From: Nesterenkonia lutea
Lineage (GTDB): Bacteria > Actinomycetota > Actinomycetes > Actinomycetales > Micrococcaceae
Direction: 5' to 3'
Length of the DNA: 64,000 nucleotides
Assembly: GCF_014873955.1 (NCBI RefSeq)
Contig: NZ_JADBED010000001.1
Span: forward strand, 434,001-498,000
Position numbers and translations under genes: made by a program. The notes under the pieces were generated by a model, which did no database searches, was not told the origin of the DNA, and worked only from the letters and a program-made list of their open reading frames with translations. This document shows, one piece after another, positions 58,463-64,000 of this stretch (its first letter is position 1; each line of letters begins with the position of its first letter).

Positions 58463-60102
58463 CTGACTCCGCCATCAGCTACCACCGGTTCACTGCGCAG
58501 CCGGATGTGATCCGCACCCCGCAGCGCGGCTCGGAGACCGACCGCACGCGTCGCGCCTTCATGCTCTTGGGGCTGACCCTGTTCATCCCCGGCGGCGCGC
58601 AGATCGCTGCCGGCTCCAAGACGATCGGCCGGATCGCGCTCGCGGTCACGGTGGCCTGCTGGTTCACCGCGCTGCTGCTGGGGCTGATGTTCCTGACCAT
58701 GCGCGGGGTGGTGCTCTCCATGCTGACCCAGCCCTTCATGCTCTGGCTGAGCGCGGTGGTGCTCGGTGCGCTGGCGCTGGGCTGGCTGCTGCTGTGGCTG
58801 GACACCTTCCGCCTGATCCACTTCGCCTCCCTGGCCCCGGGGATGAAGCCGATCGTCGCCGTCGTCCTGGTGGTGCTCATCGTGCTGACCTCCGGCGGTC
58901 TGGGCTACGCGGCCAAGCTGGTCAATGAGGGCCGTGCCGCGCTGGGCGGCATCTTCGCAGGCGGTCCCGCGATCCCTGCTGTGGACGGTCGGTACAACTT
59001 CCTGCTCATGGGCGCCGATGCGGGCGAGGGCCGCGAGGGCCTGCGCCCGGATTCGATCCACGTGGTCAGCGTCAATGAGGACTCGGCCGAGACGATCATC
59101 TTCTCCATCCCGCGCAATTTCCAGAACGCCCAGTTCAGCGAGGACTCCCCGCTGAACACGGTCTACCCCGCCGGCTATGACTGCGGCGACGAATGCATCA
59201 TCAACTCGCTCTACACCGACGTGATGAACAACCATCAGGACCTCTACCCGGAGTCCGAGGATCCCGGCGCGGAGGCCATGATGGACGCGGTCTCGGGCAC
59301 GCTGAACCTCGAGGTCTCCGGCTACGTGATGATCGACATGGGCGGCTTCGAGGACCTCGTCGACGCCATGGGCGGGGTCACCGTGGACTCGGGGGGCTGG
59401 GTGCCCTACCGCGGCGCGCTGCCCGACGGCACCTGGGGCGACAACTGGTGGGCCCCCGGGGTGCATGAGTTCTCCGGGCAGGAGGCGCTGGCCTATGCGC
59501 GCTCCCGGACCTTCAGCTCGGACTACAACCGGATCCAGCGTCAGCAGTGCATCCAGCAGGCCATGATGTCGCAGTTCAACCCGCAGACCCTGCTCTCGCG
59601 CTTCAGCGAGATCATGCAGGCGGGCGGCAACGTGGTGGAGACCAACCTGCCGCAGTCCCAGCTGGGCTCCTTCCTGGACCTGGCCGTGGACGCACAGGGA
59701 CAGCAGACCCAGCGACTCGTGCTGGGCGCCCCGGACTTCGAGTCGGACGGGAATCTCTTCTCCACCTACCCTGATTTCGACCTCATCCAGCAGCGCGTGG
59801 ATCAGCTGATCGCCAATGAGCAGGAACAGAACGACGACGGCGGCCTCTTCGGCTCCGCTGGGTTCCTGCCCGCGCAGTCAGGGGCCCTCGGTGTGATGCT
59901 CGCGACAGCCCCCCAGGCGCAGGAGCAGGCAGCCGATGCGGTGGAGGAGGACGCGGCACCCATCGATTCCACGCCGCCTCCCACCCAGCCAGACGGCTCC
60001 GAGCTGACCCGGGAGTATCTCGTGGAGGCTCAGCAGAACGGTCAGGTGGACCTTCTGCAGCAGGCTGCCTCCACGAACTACCTCTGCGAACCCGTGAATT
60101 AG
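58459..60102 (+). CDS. LytR-CpsA-Psr (LCP) family cell-wall glycopolymer ligase
   Basis: A 547-residue membrane enzyme that transfers lipid-linked glycopolymers onto peptidoglycan. Unusually for LCP proteins it has about four helices (residues 35-55, 58-80, 90-115 and 132-155) before the extracytoplasmic LCP domain. That domain is recognised by [20 protein letters not shown] with Arg and Asp, [37 protein letters not shown] and [20 protein letters not shown]. Paired cysteines ([11 protein letters not shown]) suggest a disulfide. The C-terminal tail is acidic and Pro/Thr-rich. ATG 58459 overlaps purE. The nearby manA and gtrA genes fit an envelope role. Confidence 0.9.
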   Translation: MTDSAISYHRFTAQPDVIRTPQRGSETDRTRRAFMLLGLTLFIPGGAQIAAGSKTIGRIALAVTVACWFTALLLGLMFLTMRGVVLSMLTQPFMLWLSAVVLGALALGWLLLWLDTFRLIHFASLAPGMKPIVAVVLVVLIVLTSGGLGYAAKLVNEGRAALGGIFAGGPAIPAVDGRYNFLLMGADAGEGREGLRPDSIHVVSVNEDSAETIIFSIPRNFQNAQFSEDSPLNTVYPAGYDCGDECIINSLYTDVMNNHQDLYPESEDPGAEAMMDAVSGTLNLEVSGYVMIDMGGFEDLVDAMGGVTVDSGGWVPYRGALPDGTWGDNWWAPGVHEFSGQEALAYARSRTFSSDYNRIQRQQCIQQAMMSQFNPQTLLSRFSEIMQAGGNVVETNLPQSQLGSFLDLAVDAQGQQTQRLVLGAPDFESDGNLFSTYPDFDLIQQRVDQLIANEQEQNDDGGLFGSAGFLPAQSGALGVMLATAPQAQEQAADAVEEDAAPIDSTPPPTQPDGSELTREYLVEAQQNGQVDLLQQAASTNYLCEPVN

Positions 60103-60108
60103 GGCTGG

Positions 60109-60114
60109 TAGGGT
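60109..60114 (+). promoter_or_regulatory. Leaderless -10 box for manA
   Basis: TAGGGT ends seven bases before ATG 60122 and begins six bases after the LCP stop. Confidence 0.5.
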
Positions 60115-60121
60115 TCTCCCG

Positions 60122-61558
60122 ATGTTCAGGATGATCAACCCCGTCCGCGAGTACGCATGGGGCTCCACCACTGCGTTCAGCGAACTCTTCGGCTGGGCTG
60201 CTTCGGCGACCCCGCAGGCGGAGATCTGGATGGGTGCCCATCCTGCCGATCCCTCCTCGCTGGAGCTGGTCCCGGAGGGTCAGGGTTCTGGCGCCGCTGT
60301 GGCCCCGGGTGCTGGGCCCACGGAAGCTCAGGCCGGTGTTCATGCCGACGGCGAGGGCGTGGTCGATCTGCCGCAGTACCTGCAGCGCTCGGGGGAGCCC
60401 GCGGGGAACTTTCCGTTCCTGCTCAAGGTCCTCGCCGCCGAACAGCCGCTCTCGATCCAGTCCCACCCCACCACCGAGCGGGCCCGGCGCGGATTCGCCG
60501 CCGAGGAGGCGTCGGGTCTGGAGCTGAACCACCCCCGGCGCAGCTATAAGGACCCCAACGCCAAGCCAGAGCTGATCGTGGCGCTGAGTGAGTTCTCCGC
60601 GCTGTGCGGATTCAGGCCCCACGTGCAGGCCGCCGCAGAGCTGCGTGCGCTGACAGAGATGCTCACCGGCGCTGACCGGACGCGCGGCGTGCTGGATCAG
60701 CTTCAGGAACATGTGGCGGGGCAGGACTACGCCAGCGCTCTGGAATATCTCCTGCGCAGCGGCCGCGAGGAGTCCACTGCGGCGGCCGAGGAGCTGACCG
60801 GCCTGCTCACGGCTGCAGATTCAGACGCTGACCTCACTGCGCGGATCGGTTCCGGGGCGGCACAGATGCTGCTGCACATCGCCCGATCCTTCCCCCAGGA
60901 CCCGGGGATCTTCGTCGCACTGCTGCTGAACCGGATCCAGCTGCAACCCGGGGAGTCGATCTACCTGCCCGCCGGCAACCTCCACGCCTATCTGCACGGG
61001 GTCGGGGTGGAGATCATGGCCAACTCGGACAATGTGCTGCGCGGGGGACTGACCAGCAAGCATCTCGACGTCGACGAGCTGCTCAGCGTCACTGACTGCA
61101 ACGTCCTGCCGGTCCCGCACTGCCCCGTACACGAGACCGCCTGCCGGGAGACCGGGACCGGTTCACCGACCCCTTCGCCGCGGCGCGTGCGCTACCAGGC
61201 GCCCTTCGAGGAGTTCGAGCTCGAGCGGATCGAGTTCCCCGGCGAGGCCGTGCTGGAGAGCCCGGGTCACGGGATCGTGCTCTGCACAGCCGGGGAGCTC
61301 ACGCTCAGCGCGCCAGCCGATCCCGCCGCCGATCCCACTGCTGCTGACCCCGCCAGCGGGGAGGCCGCAGACCCAGGGCCGCCTCGTATGCTGAGCCTGA
61401 CCGCCGGGACCTCGGCCTTCCTGCCGGAGACCGCCGGCCACCGGATCCGGGCCGCCGCACATGCCCAGGCCTTCGTGGCCACCACCGTCGTCGCACCGGT
61501 CACCGCCGAACGCACAGTCGACACCGTCAGCCCAGACCAGGAGCAGCCCCGCCCATGA
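60122..61558 (+). CDS. manA: Mannose-6-phosphate isomerase, class I
   Basis: A 478-residue zinc isomerase linking fructose-6-phosphate and mannose-6-phosphate. Zinc-site motifs are PVREYAWGSTTAFSELFGW, AEIWMGAHPADPSSLELVPE, LLKVLAAEQPLSIQSHPTTE (Gln and His) and PNAKPELIVALSEFSALCGF with Glu. The sugar-binding segment YLPAGNLHAYLHGVGVEIMA is intact. It is longer than the common 390-430 residues because of an inserted Gly/Ala-rich loop near residues 58-80 and an Ala/Asp/Pro stretch near 400-425. With manC at 15456 it supplies activated mannose. The stop overlaps the gtrA-like start (ATGA). Confidence 0.92.
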   Translation: MFRMINPVREYAWGSTTAFSELFGWAASATPQAEIWMGAHPADPSSLELVPEGQGSGAAVAPGAGPTEAQAGVHADGEGVVDLPQYLQRSGEPAGNFPFLLKVLAAEQPLSIQSHPTTERARRGFAAEEASGLELNHPRRSYKDPNAKPELIVALSEFSALCGFRPHVQAAAELRALTEMLTGADRTRGVLDQLQEHVAGQDYASALEYLLRSGREESTAAAEELTGLLTAADSDADLTARIGSGAAQMLLHIARSFPQDPGIFVALLLNRIQLQPGESIYLPAGNLHAYLHGVGVEIMANSDNVLRGGLTSKHLDVDELLSVTDCNVLPVPHCPVHETACRETGTGSPTPSPRRVRYQAPFEEFELERIEFPGEAVLESPGHGIVLCTAGELTLSAPADPAADPTAADPASGEAADPGPPRMLSLTAGTSAFLPETAGHRIRAAAHAQAFVATTVVAPVTAERTVDTVSPDQEQPRP

Positions 61559-62217
61559 TCACCAAGCTATATCGGCGCATCCGCGAGCTCATCATCACGC
61601 TCTGGCGCGAGGTCGCGAAGTTCGGCGCCGTCGGAGGGGTCGCCTTCATCATCGACTCGGCGATCTTCCTCTGGCTGATCAGCGGGCCCATGGACGACTC
61701 TCAGCTCAAGGCGAAGGTCGTGGCCGGCGTCGTCGCCACAATGTTCTCCTGGGTGGCCAACCGCTACTGGACCTTCCGGCACAAGCGCTCCACCGGCAAG
61801 ACCCGCGAGCTGGTGATGTTCCTGGTGATGAACGCGATCGGCCTGGGCATCCAGACCGGCTGTGTGGGCATCGCCAAATACGTGCTGGGCCTGACCTCGG
61901 TGACCGAGGTGTTCATCGCCGGCAACGTGATCGGACTGGTGCTGGCCACCATCTTCCGCTTCTTCGCCTATAAGTACTGGGTCTTCACGACCGACCGCTC
62001 CCAGCTGGCGGACCTGCCCACCGAGCAGGATCCCGCCGCCGATGCCGCCGCGACGACCCGCGAGCCGGAGGCCTCAGAACCGGGAGTTCAGGAGCGCGCA
62101 GGCGCCGCTGAGGCGCCGCGTCCCGCGCAGGTCTCGGAGGACGTGGACCCCACCGACGCCCCGCAGACAGCCGACGCCCCGCGGACCGGAGAAACGCCCC
62201 GCATCACCCGCCGCTGA
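61555..62217 (+). CDS. GtrA-family membrane protein
   Basis: A 220-residue protein with four helices in the first 145 residues. GtrA features are VAKFGAVGGVAFIIDSAIFL near residues 19-38, VATMFSWVANRYWTFRHKRS near 61-80 with the conserved Asn-Arg-x-Trp-Thr-Phe, and the final TIFRFFAYKYWVF near 131-143. GtrA proteins flip or hold lipid-linked sugars for O-antigen or arabinogalactan modification. The last 75 residues are a Pro/Ala/Glu-rich cytoplasmic tail. ATG 61555 overlaps manA, so glycan precursor and membrane steps are coupled. Confidence 0.9.
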   Translation: MITKLYRRIRELIITLWREVAKFGAVGGVAFIIDSAIFLWLISGPMDDSQLKAKVVAGVVATMFSWVANRYWTFRHKRSTGKTRELVMFLVMNAIGLGIQTGCVGIAKYVLGLTSVTEVFIAGNVIGLVLATIFRFFAYKYWVFTTDRSQLADLPTEQDPAADAAATTREPEASEPGVQERAGAAEAPRPAQVSEDVDPTDAPQTADAPRTGETPRITRR

Positions 62218-62236
62218 GTCCCGCCCGGGCGTACGA

Positions 62237-62312
62237 GCATCTATTGGGCGCGACGCGGTGGAATAACGCGCCTGGCCGCGCCTGATTCCACCGTTTTGTG
62301 CCCAACAGATGC
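62237..62312. repeat. 76-base imperfect palindrome after gtrA
   Basis: GCATCTATTGGGC pairs with GCCCAACAGATGC at the ends (one mismatch) and CGGTGGAAT with ATTCCACCG inside, with several G-U pairs between. It lies between convergent genes (stops at 62217 and 62383) and probably acts as a terminator hairpin; no U-run. Confidence 0.65.
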
Positions 62313-62382
62313 AGGAGGGGCGCGCGAAGGCGCGCGAAGGGTCCCGCGGGCCCAGGCGAGCCCCGGCGAGCAGGCGTCGGCC

Positions 62383-63243
62383 TCAGCGGACGCCCTCGTT
62401 GCGGATCAGCTGCTCCCAGGCGGCCGGCTGCGCGGCGGGATCGCCCTGGAAGAGCACCACAGGACGGCTGTGCGCCCAGGCGTCGAGCATCTGGGCGAAG
62501 ACGACGACGCCGGCCGGCCCGGTCGCCTCGACGCCCGCTCCCCAGCGATCCACGTTCCAGTCCTGCCAGTCCACCTGCGGAGGTGCGCCTGCCAGCACGA
62601 GTCCAGCAGGCGGAGAGGCCACTCCAGTGAGCTCCTGCGCCACAGGCAGCTCCACCGGGGGAAGCGGCGCGGGCAGCTGATCCGGATGCTGGCGGACCTC
62701 TGCGGAGATGTCCAGCACCCAGGCGGGGAGCGCCTCGCCGGTGGCCTCCTCATAGGAGGCATCCAGCAGGCCGGGGGACAGCGCCGCCAGCTCGGCCTCC
62801 CCGAGGGACTGCGCCAGCACGCCTGAACCGGTCCAGTCACCCGGCCGGTCGGTGATGATCAGCGCAGGAGCCAGTGCCGCGGCGGCGCTGGCGCGGGCGT
62901 CGTCGTCGGTGTGTTCGGCTCCGGTCTCTGCATCGCCGGAGGCGGTGAGCTCGACCTCCCACCCGAGGGCTCCGGCGGCGAGCAGCACCGCGGCGGCCTT
63001 CCAGTGCGCCTCGGCGTCCACCAGGACCGTGTCGCCGGGCTCGAGCTCAGTCTCCTGTGAGAAGAGTCCGATGAGCTTCACCGCCCAGTTCTGCAGCACG
63101 CGTCCGGAGAGCTCCACGCGTTCGGCATCCGCCCCGCCGTACCAGGTCAGTGCCGGCTGAGGGCGGGATTCGAGCAGGTCCAGCAGCGCCGGGAAGGTCT
63201 GCGGGGACTGACCGGATGTGCCTGAGAGTGTGAGCGGGGTCAT
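62383..63243 (-). CDS. TIGR03089 family protein
   Basis: A 286-residue protein of the actinobacterial TIGR03089 family, which resembles the N-terminal half of AMP-forming acyl-CoA synthetases. Visible stretches include FPALLDLLESRPQPALTWYG, ELSGRVLQNWAVKLIGLFSQ, LEPGDTVLVDAEAHWKAAAV (the ligase-like Gly-Asp-x-Val) and PVVLFQGDPAAQPAAWEQLI at the end. The adenylation P-loop and C-terminal lid are absent, so it is unlikely to be a complete ligase; function unknown. ATG 63243 has AGGAGC six to seven bases upstream; the open frame to 63600 runs under the whiB gene and is not used. It diverges from whiB. Confidence 0.82.
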   Translation of the reverse strand: MTPLTLSGTSGQSPQTFPALLDLLESRPQPALTWYGGADAERVELSGRVLQNWAVKLIGLFSQETELEPGDTVLVDAEAHWKAAAVLLAAGALGWEVELTASGDAETGAEHTDDDARASAAAALAPALIITDRPGDWTGSGVLAQSLGEAELAALSPGLLDASYEEATGEALPAWVLDISAEVRQHPDQLPAPLPPVELPVAQELTGVASPPAGLVLAGAPPQVDWQDWNVDRWGAGVEATGPAGVVVFAQMLDAWAHSRPVVLFQGDPAAQPAAWEQLIRNEGVR

Positions 63244-63350
63244 AAAAATGCTCCTGGCGCCGCCACGCCTCGCGCCGAGCTGATTTCTGGCGGCGTGTCG
63301 GGCGTGAACGAGGGGTTGGGGGTCTGGTAATGGCAACTCTAGTCGCGCAC

Positions 63351-63380
63351 TTGACGGATCGTTACTTACGCCAGTGTAAT
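63351..63380 (+). promoter_or_regulatory. Promoter of the whiB gene
   Basis: TTGACG (63351-63356) and TGTAAT (63375-63380) are separated by 18 bases, the best -35/-10 pair in the window. It gives a leader of roughly 35 bases before ATG 63424, with GGGAGG at 63411-63416 as the ribosome site. Confidence 0.65.
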
Positions 63381-63423
63381 TAGGAGCAGTACACGGCAGG
63401 AATAAACCTCGGGAGGCCCTTTG

Positions 63424-64000
63424 ATGGGGAACGCAGAGCGGCTGGGCGAAACACGGCCCGGCACTACGGCCACAGCCCGCAGGACGGGTCTCGAGGTTCC
63501 TGCTGATTGGTTCGTCGACCCTGCTGATCCCCAGGCCGCTGAGCGCCTGGAGCACGGCAAGGCTCTCGAAGATCAGGCCACCGCCTTCCTCTCCGCCCAC
63601 GAGGAGGCCGAGCGGCAGGCCGATGCAGCGTCCCCGGTCACAGCGCTCAGTGAGGCACCTTCCCGCCGCACTGAGATGCTGAACCCGGGCACGCAGACCC
63701 CGCAGACGAACCCCGGCACCCGCACCGCGGAGCCGAGGACCGCGGATCCCCGGACCGCAGAGTCCACCACCACGTGGCTGGGTCTGCCCGCACTGGTCCC
63801 CACCGAGGAGATCGAGGGCGAGCTCGCCTGGCAGGTGGACGCCCTCTGTGCGCAGACCGACCCGGAGGCGTTCTTCCCCGAGAAGGGCGGCTCCACCCGT
63901 GACGCCAAGAAGGTCTGCGGCGCCTGCACAGTGAAGCAGGAGTGCCTGGACTACGCGCTGGGCAATGACGAGCGCTTCGGGATCTGGGGCGGCCTCTCCG
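63424..64000 (+). CDS. WhiB-family transcriptional regulator, 3' end beyond the window
   Basis: The frame is open from ATG 63424 to the right edge (192 codons). Residues about 140-192 are a WhiB domain: the first cluster cysteine in VDALCAQTDPEAFFPEKGG, the second and third in KKVCGACTVKQEC (Cys-x2-Cys-x5-Cys), and the start of the turn GIWGGLS. The [4Fe-4S] cluster senses redox or NO. About 125 Ala/Glu/Thr-rich residues precede the domain, with short repeats of Arg-Thr-Ala-(Glu/Asp)-Pro near 98-110. Most WhiB proteins lack such an extension. GGGAGG seven bases before ATG 63424 supports this start, but an internal ATG (63676) cannot be excluded. Confidence 0.85.
   Translation, partial: MGNAERLGETRPGTTATARRTGLEVPADWFVDPADPQAAERLEHGKALEDQATAFLSAHEEAERQADAASPVTALSEAPSRRTEMLNPGTQTPQTNPGTRTAEPRTADPRTAESTTTWLGLPALVPTEEIEGELAWQVDALCAQTDPEAFFPEKGGSTRDAKKVCGACTVKQECLDYALGNDERFGIWGGLS

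Overview
The window is GC-rich chromosomal DNA from an actinobacterium, most likely order Micrococcales, family Micrococcaceae. Nesterenkonia or a close relative is my best guess, but no rRNA is present to settle it. Lineage markers are mycothiol conjugate amidase, a WhiB regulator, DUF501, DUF4307, DUF4245 and TIGR03089 proteins, and an actinobacterial sdhC-sdhD-sdhA-sdhB operon. Several blocks keep the neighbour order I recall from Mycobacterium tuberculosis: eno-ftsB-DUF501-ppx, trhA/short Z-prenyl transferase/phoH2, fum/glpX/DUF4245, and sdh/amidohydrolase/cdd-deoA-add. I see no IS element, prophage, CRISPR array, integron or plasmid gene.

Layout. 1-3411: two divergent ABC exporters, an ABC-2 type running off the left edge and a MacB/FtsX type. 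3486-10385: small membrane proteins, a DHA2-type MFS exporter, exonuclease III, trpS, a YihY protein and a Cys-rich copper-storage-like protein. 10506-15094: a stand-alone ATP-grasp ligase, then the succinate dehydrogenase operon. 15456-22463: GDP-mannose synthesis (manC), an M20 amidohydrolase, nucleoside salvage (cdd, deoA, add), DedA and MazG. 22593-29515: enolase, FtsB, DUF501, Ppx/GppA, a subtilisin with a strongly acidic insert, and NDH-2. 29521-31039: tRNA-Leu(TAA) and a BioN-BioY biotin importer without a local ATPase. 31241-38198: Bax inhibitor-1 family protein, AI-2E family protein, ilvA, greA, a ModA-like lipoprotein, DUF4307 and mca. 38418-46762: S9 peptidase, DUF255 protein, TrhA, prenyl transferase and PhoH2. 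46834-54795: rhomboid, MarR, alpha/beta hydrolase, fumC, NUDIX, prepilin peptidase, carbonic anhydrase, DUF4245 and glpX. 54832-64000: a cytoplasmic subtilase with a tiny overlapping partner gene, purK-purE-LCP, manA-gtrA, TIGR03089 and a WhiB cut by the right edge.

How the genes work together. The content is mostly core metabolism and envelope. sdh, fumC and ndh feed the respiratory chain; enolase and GlpX serve glycolysis and gluconeogenesis; cdd, deoA and add recycle nucleosides; manC, manA, LCP and GtrA point to mannose activation and cell-wall glycopolymer assembly.

The most unusual material is regulatory or intergenic. About twenty genes carry a -10-like hexamer (mostly TANNNT) six to eight bases before the start codon and lack a usable Shine-Dalgarno, so leaderless transcription appears common. 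At 37222-37241 the divergent mca and DUF4307 promoters share one symmetrical hexamer. Two BlaI/CopY-like operators lie far apart, upstream of sdh/manC and of a small membrane-protein gene. A BioQ-like palindrome covers the bioY start. phoH2 has a multi-hairpin leader that I cannot assign to a known family. Long hairpins sit between convergent genes, and short tandem repeats recur at gene ends.
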